Shown: positions 44,701 through 52,790 of the stretch, in pieces
Layout: every line of letters starts with the position of its first letter
Position numbering within the stretch: position 1 is the first letter of the stretch
Assembly (NCBI GenBank): GCA_046327745.1
Contig: JAXLXV010000028.1
Location: 26,169 to 90,168, forward strand
Length of the DNA: 64,000 nucleotides
Source: JABAQJ01 sp046327745
GTDB lineage: Bacteria; Gemmatimonadota; Gemmatimonadetes; Gemmatimonadales; Gemmatimonadaceae
Direction of reading: 5' to 3'
Made by a program: the position numbers and the translations under genes
The notes under the pieces: generated by a model
Seen by the model: only the letters and a program-made list of their open reading frames with translations
Databases searched by the model: none
Told to the model about the DNA's origin: nothing

Positions 44701-45677
44701 ATGTAGGAGCCGGCCTGCGCCGGCGTCAGCGCGATTTCGCGGAACGCCGAGCGACAGATCTGCCGAAGGGCAAGGCCCGTCTCCCAGATGCAACCGGAAT
44801 TCCCATCGTAGAGGAACCCCAAGCTGCTTCGTCGCTCGAGAACGGTGATGGGCGTATCCGAACCGCGCGCATAGACTTCGTAGGTTGACTTGGTGGACAC
44901 CCAGAGCCGGCCGTCGTGATCCACGAGTTGCGGGCGTCTATCTGCCCGCGCCGGATATGTCGCCACCACCTCTCCACCTGGTTCGATGACCCGGAGCATG
45001 CCGCCGTTGGCCTCCACGCGCAGGAGGTTTCCGGTTGCATGCGAGACGAGCACGGCCCACGGCGCGAGTGCTGGCTGTGACTCCGATGGGCTTCCAGTGA
45101 GCCGCTGCAGTACGCTTGCGGATTCCAACATCCAGACGGCTCCACGGCCATCCAACCACAAACGACTACTGTCTGTCGCTACCGCGCCTTGCTTTGAGCT
45201 GACGACTTCCCACTCGGCTCGATCGCGACGCAGGCGCACGACGTCTGGCCACCGCGCGGCGAAGATCGCGCCGTCCGCATCTTGCGCGACCGAATAGATG
45301 CGAGAGGGTCCCGGTGGCACGACCTGTGATACGGCGCCGCCGACCAGGGCAAAGAGCGCGTTCGCCTGATCCACGATCCAGAGCGTGTCCCCCAACCCGG
45401 CGCGAATGGTCATCACGCGGCGGCGCAGCTGCGGCGTGTTCTCGTAGGTGTAGGACCGGAATTCCTTGCCGTCGAACCGGGACAGCAGCCCGCCAGCCAC
45501 CACCCAGAGGTATCCCTCGCCGGTTTGGGCGACGTCAGTTACAGCTTGGCTCGGAAGTCCGCTTTCCGTCGTGAAGTACCGCTGCGTGTACCCCAGTGCA
45601 CCTTGAGCGCGTGCGTCCCCCGCCGTCGAGGCGAGCGCGATAAGCGAGGGAAGGAGTCGACGGATCGGGCGCCGCAT
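41712..45677 (-). CDS. Hybrid two-component system protein: propeller sensor, histidine kinase, receiver, AraC output
   Basis: 1321 residues. Signal sequence (~1-25), a two-component-regulator beta-propeller (~30-630) with short kelch-like repeats such as EGYLWVVAGGLLSRFDGKEF, a Y_Y_Y domain (~632-725), one TM helix (~729-749), HisKA with phospho-acceptor His near 805 (NVSHEFRTPLSLIVGP), HATPase (NLVGNALKF, DTGPGIP, GTGIGLALVREL), a receiver (~1060-1180) with Asp near 1109 (SDVMMPDMDG), and an AraC-type HTH at the end (LAGAMDMSRTTLYRKL; EVAYGVGFKSVPHFSVSFRERYG). This is the HTCS design known best from Bacteroidetes polysaccharide loci. It is divergent from the two secreted Ig/Cys-module lipoproteins, which are its likely targets (inference). 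Confidence 0.94.
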   Translation of the reverse strand: MRRPIRRLLPSLIALASTAGDARAQGALGYTQRYFTTESGLPSQAVTDVAQTGEGYLWVVAGGLLSRFDGKEFRSYTYENTPQLRRRVMTIRAGLGDTLWIVDQANALFALVGGAVSQVVPPGPSRIYSVAQDADGAIFAARWPDVVRLRRDRAEWEVVSSKQGAVATDSSRLWLDGRGAVWMLESASVLQRLTGSPSESQPALAPWAVLVSHATGNLLRVEANGGMLRVIEPGGEVVATYPARADRRPQLVDHDGRLWVSTKSTYEVYARGSDTPITVLERRSSLGFLYDGNSGCIWETGLALRQICRSAFREIALTPAQAGSYIEPHVGGSILRWEMTRGVVIISPDSAPRPLRDRSALLHARSHRDQRGILWWSVEAVAESGPRRVAGSEHFLPHGLAYVFADHRQFPDVIWYAAGGYLFRTVGTSAGSRVVTDSIQVGGLINALSASADGSVWAVAAMPDATSQLLHASSSKVVRYGPKDGLPAAELRAVRALDDGSVWVGTYGGGLAALHDGRFHTITAADGLAENVVTSLLTDDAGNLWMGGNRSIHRVSLAEAAQFLSGTRRRVNGVGYGKSDGLDAPETAGFPGVRDDLGRLWLPTIGGEAIVDPRLAIAFDSIVPAIHINEVITTRDSLGWSASPVRLTLGARRVTVRYAAVVMRNADGVRYQYRLDGEDDDWVDAEHTREALYSSVTPGTHTFRVRAMSAAGVPTPTEATVRFVVPAYFTETPAFYALLATIGIGLLWLAMRLRERLLVRRATELSQAVDERTGQLAKALETVGDQAAQLRTLDETKSRFFANVSHEFRTPLSLIVGPVDDLRSGRFGPLSAAAIRRLDGVQSNAQRLLRLVDQLLDIARLQSGALKLTAKVQDLVPLLRRMADSFSSLAERNGIDFRLSCPVAGLTISCDADQMEKVVANLVGNALKFTPHGGSVELVAAVDPTDDTKAVIEVIDTGPGIPREFHERVFERFFQVDDSSSRSHEGTGIGLALVRELVELHGGTVRVESTAGAGSRFIVRLPLAAAGRNGTERRRQTPPESLEAQAVTLPPPRARSVASDLVTVLLVEDNAELLEYLREHLAEHFRVLVAENGLRGLEMARRHAPDLIVSDVMMPDMDGQALCEAVKGDPETDFIPVVLLTAKASRESRLAGLSLGADDYLTKPVDLTELVIRAENLIASRRHVRERLRAMDQQLPMIRLPLAVPPRDASERVLVDRLSSEFAKHLADPEFDVQGLAGAMDMSRTTLYRKLTPLLGMSPLDALREYRLAQAAQWLSETAISVSEVAYGVGFKSVPHFSVSFRERYGESPSAYRQARRAAVR

Positions 45678-45944
45678 GGTCGCTCAATATAGGAGCGCGC
45701 CAAACGGCGACATCCAAGGCGTTCCTTCGCCGCCGTCCCAGATCCTTGTCTGGGCGTCCCACGGGACGGCGCGACAACGGATTGGGATGGTGCAGCCTCA
45801 CGGCAGGGCCGGCGAAATCCTCACCATGTGAACTGGCGCTCATCACGATCGTTCGGCGTTGGCGGACACCGGACTTCCAGGGCGACCACCGTGCGGCTGC
45901 GTTGCACGGTTCACGCAGTTCACGCGCAATTCCGGAGCTTCCGA

Positions 45945-48857
45945 ATGATGAGACGCACCGCGTTGGGGCTGACCTCCATCTTGTTCGCCGGGATCATCGT
46001 CGGCTGTGGGGGCAAGGACGCCAGTGGCCCAGCATCGATCGGCACCGTTTCCCTCTCGATGGCGAATCCGGTCATCAATGAGGGTCAGACCGGACAGGTC
46101 TTAGCAACGGTAGCAGACACCCGCGGCCAGGCCCTGAGTGGACGTTCGCTCACCTGGACCTCTTCGAGTCCGACCATCGCGACGGTGGACGCAAATGGCC
46201 TCGTGACGGGCGTGCTCGCCGGTACCGCCACCATTACCGCCAGGGACCCGGCCACCAATGGGACGGCCAGCGGTACCTTGGGGATCACTGTTCATGCTGT
46301 AGTCGGACAGGTGCAAGTGACGGGTGCGACGTCACCGGTGATGGTTGGTCAAACGTTGGCGTTGAGCGCTGCGGTATCGAGCACGACGAACCACCCCATC
46401 ACCGATCGGACCGTGAGCTGGTCGTCGTCCGATCAGGCGGTCGCCACGGTGACCAGCGACGGCAACCTGACCGGTGTCTCTGCCGGCACGTCAACCGTGC
46501 AAGCCACCGTCGACGGCGTGTCGGGCACGTTGCAGCTCACGATTGCAATTCCCTTCCCGACGTCTGTGGCGTTCACGACGTCGGCCACGACCGGCCAGAT
46601 CGGGGTTGGCATTCCACTGGTGGCCGAGGTTCGCGATCAGGCGGGCCGGCCTATGGCGGGACGACAAGTGACGTGGTCGGTGAGCGATGCGAACGTCGCT
46701 ACTACGGGGGCTGGAGAGAATTGGGTCAAGTGCGCGAACGAGGGCGAATCCTGTGACTTCACAGGCGCGCGGCTGGTACGCTATGGAGTCGCCGGCTCGT
46801 CGGTTGGCTGGCTCTCGTTCAAAGAAGTCATCGACGGTACGCCGTGCACCAATGCCGTGTTTGGGGATCCCGCGCCGAATGTCGCCAAACAGTGCGCGAC
46901 GGTGCATCGCTTGAAAACCTCCGGTGCCATGACCTTGCGACCCTTGCGCAGCGGCAATGTCACGGTGCGTGCCTCCGACGCGCTCATCCCCACGGCCGTG
47001 GCCTCGACGGCGATCACCATCGCGAATACCGGGCAAGTCGACCGCTGGCGCGCACTCCTGTTGCCCGGAAGCAACCCCTTTATGCCCGTTGGAGGCCAGT
47101 CTTCCGCTCTGGCGAATGCATTCGACCCAGCCGGAAATCTTCTTGCGGTCCCGTTTGCCACGATCACGTCGAGCGACCCGGCCGTTCTGACCGTTGCCCA
47201 ATTCTCCGGACCGATCGTAACCATCACTGGCGTTTCCATCGGCACGGCGAACATAGTCGCCGCAGCGCCGACCGGTTTCACTGGCGCCGGTGACGTGGCG
47301 ACGTTTGTCGTGGTCTCCAACGCCCCCGTCAACAGCGTCACCGTGACAATCAACAGTAGCACGTTGACCGTTGGCCAAACGGCTCAGGCCACCGCCACAC
47401 TTCGGGACGCGCAGAACAATCGGCTCACCGGACGGGGCATCGCGTGGAGTTCCTCCAATACCGCCGTGGCGACGGTAAACAACATCGGACTGGTCACAGC
47501 GGTGGCCGTTGGCAACGCCAATATCACCGCGACGTCCGAGGGCAAGTCCAACTCCGCGCCCATCGCCGTCACAGCCGGCGTGGCTCCCGTCGCGTCGGTC
47601 GATGTGTCACTCGGGCAGCCGAACCTGACGGTCGGGCAAACGACGCAGGCAACGGCGACACTGCGCGATGCACAAGCGCACATCCTGACCGGGCGCGCCG
47701 TGGTGTGGTCGTCGTCGAATCCGAGCTTCGCGACGGTTGACGCGAATGGGCTGGTCACCGCGCTGAGCCCCGGCAGCACCAACATCGTCGCGACCAGTGA
47801 AGGCGTCATTGGCACCTTCACCGCCACCGTCTCGGCCGCTGGGGCGACCCAGCGGTTTGGATACGCCGTGGTCCATGGCGCGATCCCCGCGGCTTCAAAC
47901 GACCTCACGTTCAACGCGTCCGGTGGGGCGGTGACGCCTACCACGCTGGGCACCGGATACTGGCGCGTGAAATTCGCCGGCCTGGCTCGTGGACTCGGGC
48001 AGTCCGACATCGCGCTAGTGACCGCGTTTGATGGGTTCTACTGCGTGATTGACCAGTGGGCATCGAACGTCTCGGACATGGACGTCGACGTGCGGTGTTA
48101 CACGGTTCCCGGCTTCGCCCCCGCGAACAACGCGCTCTTCAGCGTCATGCTCGTCGGCGACGACGTCCTGAACGGGACTGGGCGCACCGCCTTTGCCTCG
48201 GGGAACCAGATCACAACCGCCAGCTACAACCCTTTCGGTGCGAACGCCTATAACTCGAATGGCAACGCGATGACGATGGCACGCACCGGCCTGGGCACGT
48301 ACCAAGCCACACTGGGCATCTTCCCTCGGCCGGGTGGCGCCTTCAATCCGGGGACCGGCACGTTTGGTGGCCCACCGGAGATCCCCCTGATGTCCACCGT
48401 CGCACCTGGCGGAACCACCGTCCTCTGCTCCAGCAATGGCGTGGCCGTCGACGTCGGCACGACCGCCTCGCAATCGTGTGCCACCACGGGGAATGCCGCC
48501 GCCGATGCCCAGTACAACATCCTGGTCTTGTCCGGCGGCCGGACGGGAAGTCCGTGGGGATTTGCGTACATCGACGAGAACAATCCACAACTGATGGCTG
48601 GCTTCCAGAAGCAGTCCGGAGCCAACAACCCCATCACGTTCACCAGTTCGCCCAGCGGCAAGACCGTGCAGATGGACCCCGCCACCGTCGCGGTCCCCAC
48701 CCGGGGCATCCAGGTCATGCCGAACTTCAGTCAGGGCGTGTGGGTCACCTGCGGCTTTAGCACCGTCGATGTCGCGACAGGTCAATACAAGGTCGCTTGC
48801 CGGAATGCCGCGGGGGCCTTGGTCAACAACACCTTCACCATCGCGGTCATTCGCTAG
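45945..48857 (+). CDS. Large surface lipoprotein: Ig-like (BIG2) repeats plus three copies of an unknown module
   Basis: About 970 residues from ATG 45945 (GGAG seven bases upstream; ATG 45948 also possible). Lipobox ending GIIVGC. Residues ~30-635 are six bacterial Ig-like domains (typical WTSSSPTIATVDANGLVTGVLAGTATITA); the third is split by a ~65-residue insert at ~258-325 carrying four cysteines and CTNAVFGDPAP. Residues ~635-970 hold three copies of a ~100-residue module seen again in the next gene: RFGYA...GYWRVKFAGL...CVIDQW...VDVRC...FSVMLV. BIG2 domains are common in adhesins. First gene of a two-gene operon with 48908-50092, 50 nt apart. Confidence 0.88.
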   Translation: MMRRTALGLTSILFAGIIVGCGGKDASGPASIGTVSLSMANPVINEGQTGQVLATVADTRGQALSGRSLTWTSSSPTIATVDANGLVTGVLAGTATITARDPATNGTASGTLGITVHAVVGQVQVTGATSPVMVGQTLALSAAVSSTTNHPITDRTVSWSSSDQAVATVTSDGNLTGVSAGTSTVQATVDGVSGTLQLTIAIPFPTSVAFTTSATTGQIGVGIPLVAEVRDQAGRPMAGRQVTWSVSDANVATTGAGENWVKCANEGESCDFTGARLVRYGVAGSSVGWLSFKEVIDGTPCTNAVFGDPAPNVAKQCATVHRLKTSGAMTLRPLRSGNVTVRASDALIPTAVASTAITIANTGQVDRWRALLLPGSNPFMPVGGQSSALANAFDPAGNLLAVPFATITSSDPAVLTVAQFSGPIVTITGVSIGTANIVAAAPTGFTGAGDVATFVVVSNAPVNSVTVTINSSTLTVGQTAQATATLRDAQNNRLTGRGIAWSSSNTAVATVNNIGLVTAVAVGNANITATSEGKSNSAPIAVTAGVAPVASVDVSLGQPNLTVGQTTQATATLRDAQAHILTGRAVVWSSSNPSFATVDANGLVTALSPGSTNIVATSEGVIGTFTATVSAAGATQRFGYAVVHGAIPAASNDLTFNASGGAVTPTTLGTGYWRVKFAGLARGLGQSDIALVTAFDGFYCVIDQWASNVSDMDVDVRCYTVPGFAPANNALFSVMLVGDDVLNGTGRTAFASGNQITTASYNPFGANAYNSNGNAMTMARTGLGTYQATLGIFPRPGGAFNPGTGTFGGPPEIPLMSTVAPGGTTVLCSSNGVAVDVGTTASQSCATTGNAAADAQYNILVLSGGRTGSPWGFAYIDENNPQLMAGFQKQSGANNPITFTSSPSGKTVQMDPATVAVPTRGIQVMPNFSQGVWVTCGFSTVDVATGQYKVACRNAAGALVNNTFTIAVIR

Positions 48858-48907
48858 CCGATCGAGCAGTCTGCAGTCCCCGCGATACCAACGCATAGGA
48901 GGACCAA

Positions 48908-50092
48908 ATGAAGATTCAGGTTCGTCGTTCTCGTACCGTGATTCAATCGTTAGGCTCGGCGAGGTTCGCATTGACGGCGATGGTGCTGACGGCGTGTGTC
49001 GACCGCGGACCCACGGCACCGCTAGCACATGCGGCGGTTGACGCATCCCCGTCGGTGGCGCCGCCTTCGACCAACACCGCGGCGCTGAGCAATCGCCTCG
49101 CGTACCTCTGGGCGCAGACGGCGTCGCCGCCCCTCAACACGCCATATGCCCCCAACAAACAGCGCACCTTTAACGGGTTAGGGCTCGCGAATAGTGTCAC
49201 GAGATTCGCCACGGGCGCATATCGTGTGGCGTTAGGCGGCATGGCCAAGGGCGCAACGGGTAAGGAAATCGTCGTCGTCACTACGTATGCGCAGACCAAG
49301 GTGCGCTGCACCCTCGATGGATGGCGAGACAACGGCGCCAACCTGGACGTCACGGTCTTCTGTGTGGACGGCGGCGGCGCCTCTGCCGACGCGCGATTCA
49401 GCTTGCTCATGGTCGGCGCAAACAGCTTGCCGGGACGCCTGGGGTTTGCGCTGACGAACGACTCCATCCCAAACTTCGGTCCTTACACTCCCGATCCGCA
49501 CTTTTCGTGGAACGCCACCGGAAACCCAATCACGGCGTTCAACGGCGGTATCCTCGGCGGCTACACGGTGGACCTCGGCTTGCCTCGCCTCCCCGCGAGC
49601 GGACACGAGACGTTCATCGCGACGGCGACCAGCATCGATGCGCAATGCCGAGTCGATCCGTGGAATTGGGCAAACGGACAGGTGGACGTCGAGTGCTTTG
49701 ATCACGCCGGCGCGCAGGCACCGAGAAACTTCGCCATTCTGCAGGTTGAACAGGGACGCCCGGGCATGCGATTTGGGTTCACCGTTGGGAATCAGCCCAG
49801 TTCACCAACGCCCTACGCACCTGACACCAGTCTCACATCCACGACCGGCGGTCCGATCACGATTACACGAACACAGAAGGGCGTGTACACGGTGGATTTC
49901 GAGGGTCTTCAAAAGCCCGTCGGTACTCGCACGGAGAACGTGCAAGTCTCGGCGTTCGGTACCGGATATTCGTGTGAGGTTCCGGCTTGGCCGACGACGC
50001 CGTCGGGGACCGGGCTCAGGGTGTGGGTCGTGTGCCGGAATGGTTCCGGCGCGGTAGCGGACTCACCGTTCACGGTGTTGGTGCTGGAGTAG
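48908..50092 (+). CDS. Secreted lipoprotein made of three tandem copies of the unknown module
   Basis: 394 residues. AGGAGG sits five bases before ATG 48908. Lipobox MVLTAC. Three modules of ~105-113 residues at about 63-175, 177-287 and 288-394. Shared positions: start R-[LF]-[GA]-[FY]; mid GxYxVxxxGL/GM; then VxTxY/VxAF followed by xC-x-[LV]-x-x-W; then [VL]xVxC or VxVxxxC; and finish AxxxFxxLxV. Each module has exactly one such cysteine pair, probably one disulfide. The same module forms the C-terminus of the gene just upstream. I recognise no named family. Same operon as that gene; a strong hairpin terminator follows. Confidence 0.85.
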   Translation: MKIQVRRSRTVIQSLGSARFALTAMVLTACVDRGPTAPLAHAAVDASPSVAPPSTNTAALSNRLAYLWAQTASPPLNTPYAPNKQRTFNGLGLANSVTRFATGAYRVALGGMAKGATGKEIVVVTTYAQTKVRCTLDGWRDNGANLDVTVFCVDGGGASADARFSLLMVGANSLPGRLGFALTNDSIPNFGPYTPDPHFSWNATGNPITAFNGGILGGYTVDLGLPRLPASGHETFIATATSIDAQCRVDPWNWANGQVDVECFDHAGAQAPRNFAILQVEQGRPGMRFGFTVGNQPSSPTPYAPDTSLTSTTGGPITITRTQKGVYTVDFEGLQKPVGTRTENVQVSAFGTGYSCEVPAWPTTPSGTGLRVWVVCRNGSGAVADSPFTVLVLE

Positions 50093-50182
50093 AACCGGGA
50101 CGGCGTCGGCCGCCAATTACGCGATATGGCGTGAGAGAGGCGCGGGCGGCGACCTGGATCCTGCGCCCACTCCAGATGCCGA

Positions 50183-50219
50183 GAAGCGGGGCGATGCGTC
50201 GGTGGCATCGCCCCGCTTC
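50183..50219 (+). terminator. Terminator of the Ig/Cys-module operon
   Basis: A perfect 15-bp stem, GAAGCGGGGCGATGC (50183-50197) with GCATCGCCCCGCTTC (50205-50219), and a 7-nt loop. It lies ~90 bp past the stop; only a weak T-poor tail (CCTTGCT) follows. Confidence 0.7.
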
Positions 50220-50389
50220 CCTTGCTAGGCATCAGCACGATCATGACGACGCTATCGCCTAGCGCCTAGGGTCTCCGTTCGCACAGGAACCACGCCGCCA
50301 GTCGCCGGGCGCGAATACGCGGCACCGCCGAGCGAACGCAGACTTCGCCGTAGGGCAACATGCTGCCCCGCCGTCGCGTCGCGATCCAC

Positions 50390-52297
50390 CTAACGATGCG
50401 CGGCAAGCTGCACTTGCAGCTCCCTGTACCGCTGCACGAGCTCGACGAATTCGCGACGATAGCCGTGTGGATCCGCGCCGCGTGCGGACTCCGCCTGGGC
50501 GAGCACGTGGTCAAGTGAGGCATGACCACGGAACTTCGAGTCCCGGGCCAGCATCGCGAACTCGGCGACCGCGCTGGCGAACGCGAAATCTCCGGTGAGC
50601 GAACTTGATTCGTCAGCAACAACAGTCCGGAGTTCGCGACTGGTGGTGCCATCTCGTTCCTTGTAGCGCACCTTGACCTGCATCAGCTCTCCACTGGCCG
50701 CCGCCTTCGTGACCTGACGACCTTCCTGATACCGCAGGTCTCCCGTCGGGAGCGATGGATCGATCGCGGCACCTGTGGGAACCACCTCATACAACGCCGT
50801 GACCGTGTGCCCCGCCCCCATATCGCCGGCGTCCTTCGCGTCGTTGGTGAAATCTTCATCATTCAGCCGACGGTTTTCATAGCCAAGGAGTCGGTACGAT
50901 GCCACGCGTGCTGGGTTGAATTCGACCTGAATCTTTACGTCCTTTGCGACTGTGAGCAGCGTGCCGCCGAGTTCGTGGACGAACACTTTGCGCGCCTCGA
51001 GCGGCGAATCGATGTACGCGTAGTTACCGTTGCCGCGATCCGCCAGCTTCTCCAGCTTGCTGTCCTTATAGTTCCCCATGCCGAACCCGAGCACGGTAAG
51101 GAATGTCCCGTCGGCGCGCTTCTCCTCTATCAGGCGCTCCATCTCCCCATCGCTGGAGACGCCAACGTTGAAGTCGCCGTCGGTGGCAAGGATCACCCGG
51201 TTGTTGCCACCGTGGATAAAGCTTGCCTTGGCCACGTCGTAGGCGAGCCGAATCCCAGCGCCCCCTGCCGTCGATCCACCAGCTTCCAAGCGTTCGAGTG
51301 CCTCACGGATCTGCGCTTTGTTCGATCCCGGTGTCGACGGCAGCACCAATCCAGCGGCACCGGCGTAGACCACGATCGCCACATGGTCATCTTCACGCAG
51401 CTGATCCACCAGCATGAGGAACGCATTCTTGAGCAACGGCAGCTTGTTCGGATCGGACATCGACCCCGACACGTCGACGAGAAACACTAGGTTGCTCGGC
51501 GGCAACTTGGCCGCGTCCACGTCGCGGGCGCGGAGGGCCACGCGAACAAGGCGGTGCTCGGCCGCCCACGGCGCCACGGCTACGTCGGCTACAACCTTGA
51601 TCGGTGTGCGGTCACCGGTCGGCGGGGCATAGTCGTAAGGGAAGTAGTTTATCATCTCTTCGAGCCGGACCGCGTCCGGTGGCGGTAGCTGGCCTGATCT
51701 GATGTACCTCCGCACGTTGGAATACGCGGCCCTGTCCACGTCCACACTGAACGTCGACAGCGGCACGTCGCGCGCCGACCGGAACGGGTTCTCGTCGATA
51801 CGGTCGTATGACTCCGTGTTCCACTCGGCGTCCCGCCGCGCGCCTAGGTTCCTGCTTGGCATTACGCCTGCGGGCGCAGCAACCGTGGAGTTTGCATAGG
51901 CATGTTTTGTAACAGTTGCAGCTCCGGTCACCACGACCTGTTCGAGCGAGAGCGCCGCTGGAGTCAGCGCTATGTCGACGCGCACGGAATCGTTGTCGAT
52001 GCGAACCGACTGTTTGGCGCGTTGGTATCCCAAGACGCGCACGTCGAGCGTCACGGTGCGCCTTCGCAGCGAATCCGAGAGCCGCATACTCCATCGGCCA
52101 ACGCTGTCGGTGACCGCGCCTACGCGAAGGCCCAGGACGGCCACCTGAGCGCCTGCCACGGGTGCTCCGGTCGAGGCTGCGGTCACCGCGCCGTAAAGCA
52201 CGGGAGATGAGAATGGAGTTGAACTTGGTCGCGGAGGCGACGCGGTGATGGCGACGAACGACAGGCCAACCATCGAACTGACAAGAGAACGGACCAT
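50390..52297 (-). CDS. YfbK-like von Willebrand factor A domain protein with carboxypeptidase-regulatory-like domain
   Basis: About 635 residues from ATG 52297, with AGGAG seven to eleven bases upstream; a longer frame to 52399 lacks this. Signal segment (~1-30), a carboxypeptidase-regulatory-like beta-sandwich (~37-110, TGAPVAGAQVAVLGLRVGAVTDSVGRW), the vWF_A-associated N-domain (NPFRSARDVPLSTFSVDVDRAAYSNVRRYI), the vWA domain with MIDAS DVSGSMS near residue 272 and later TDGDFNVGVSS, then a DUF3520-type C-terminus. vWA proteins bind proteins through a metal ion; the role of this family is unknown. The stop codon lies in a CGTTAGG motif. Confidence 0.9.
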   Translation of the reverse strand: MVRSLVSSMVGLSFVAITASPPRPSSTPFSSPVLYGAVTAASTGAPVAGAQVAVLGLRVGAVTDSVGRWSMRLSDSLRRRTVTLDVRVLGYQRAKQSVRIDNDSVRVDIALTPAALSLEQVVVTGAATVTKHAYANSTVAAPAGVMPSRNLGARRDAEWNTESYDRIDENPFRSARDVPLSTFSVDVDRAAYSNVRRYIRSGQLPPPDAVRLEEMINYFPYDYAPPTGDRTPIKVVADVAVAPWAAEHRLVRVALRARDVDAAKLPPSNLVFLVDVSGSMSDPNKLPLLKNAFLMLVDQLREDDHVAIVVYAGAAGLVLPSTPGSNKAQIREALERLEAGGSTAGGAGIRLAYDVAKASFIHGGNNRVILATDGDFNVGVSSDGEMERLIEEKRADGTFLTVLGFGMGNYKDSKLEKLADRGNGNYAYIDSPLEARKVFVHELGGTLLTVAKDVKIQVEFNPARVASYRLLGYENRRLNDEDFTNDAKDAGDMGAGHTVTALYEVVPTGAAIDPSLPTGDLRYQEGRQVTKAAASGELMQVKVRYKERDGTTSRELRTVVADESSSLTGDFAFASAVAEFAMLARDSKFRGHASLDHVLAQAESARGADPHGYRREFVELVQRYRELQVQLAAHR

Positions 52298-52561
52298 ACG
52301 GCACTCCTGTGTGTGGAGAGGGGACGTCATCGTGTGTGCGGATTTGCACACCCGAGGAATCACAGGAATGCGGCGGTCGCTCTGGACCAGGAGCGCCACG
52401 GCCGATCTGGTTCGTTACACACCTAGGCTACCCCCGTTCCCTCCTAGGTGCGCTGCCTTTGAAGCCCACGGCCGTCACTCCGGGGCGGACGCGCGCACCT
52501 CGGTGCCGCGATGGTGATACGGCCGACGACGGAAGTGACGTCCGGGCGCACGCGGACTTGG
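52298..52561. other. Intergenic region between vWA gene and tandem repeats
   Basis: About 260 bases with no gene I can support. It contains the promoter side of the vWA gene. Several short open frames run through it and the repeats next door, but they are by-products of the repeat structure. Confidence 0.5.
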
Positions 52562-52572
52562 CGGCACGAACG

Positions 52573-52601
52573 AAAAGAGAGCGGCCAAACAGGCCGCTCT
52601 C
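52573..52601 (-). terminator. Terminator in repeat unit 1
   Basis: Minus strand: GAGAGCGGCC, 5-nt loop, GGCCGCTCTC, then TTTTC. Perfect 10-bp stem with T-run. Confidence 0.85.
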
Positions 52602-52664
52602 TCGAGTCGGGACGGCGGGATTTGACCAGAGCCACGGCGGCGGCATAGCCCGACGGCACGAACG

Positions 52665-52693
52665 AAAAGAGAGCGGCCACACAGGCCGCTCTC
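52665..52693 (-). terminator. Terminator in repeat unit 2
   Basis: Same 10-bp stem as unit 1 with loop TGTGT instead of TGTTT, followed by TTTTC on the minus strand. Confidence 0.85.
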
Positions 52694-52756
52694 TCGAGTC
52701 GGGACGGCGGGATTTGACCAGAGCCACGGCGGCGGCATAGCCCGACGGCACGAACG

Positions 52757-52787
52757 AAAAGCGAGCGGCCAAACAGGCCGCTCTCTT
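52757..52787 (-). terminator. Terminator in repeat unit 3, directly after the tRNA
   Basis: Minus strand: GAGCGGCC core paired with GGCCGCTC around TGTTT, then GCTTTTC; one outer base pair is altered relative to units 1 and 2. It starts four bases after the tRNA 3' end. Confidence 0.85.
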
Positions 52788-52790
52788 GAG

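Noticed and set aside
46491..47378. 295-codon minus-strand frame
   Set aside because: Antisense to repeated Ig-like coding sequence; the length reflects the codon bias of the sense gene.
48015..49046. 343-codon minus-strand frame
   Set aside because: Antisense to the Cys-module lipoproteins; Arg/Asp/Gly-rich translation without family features.
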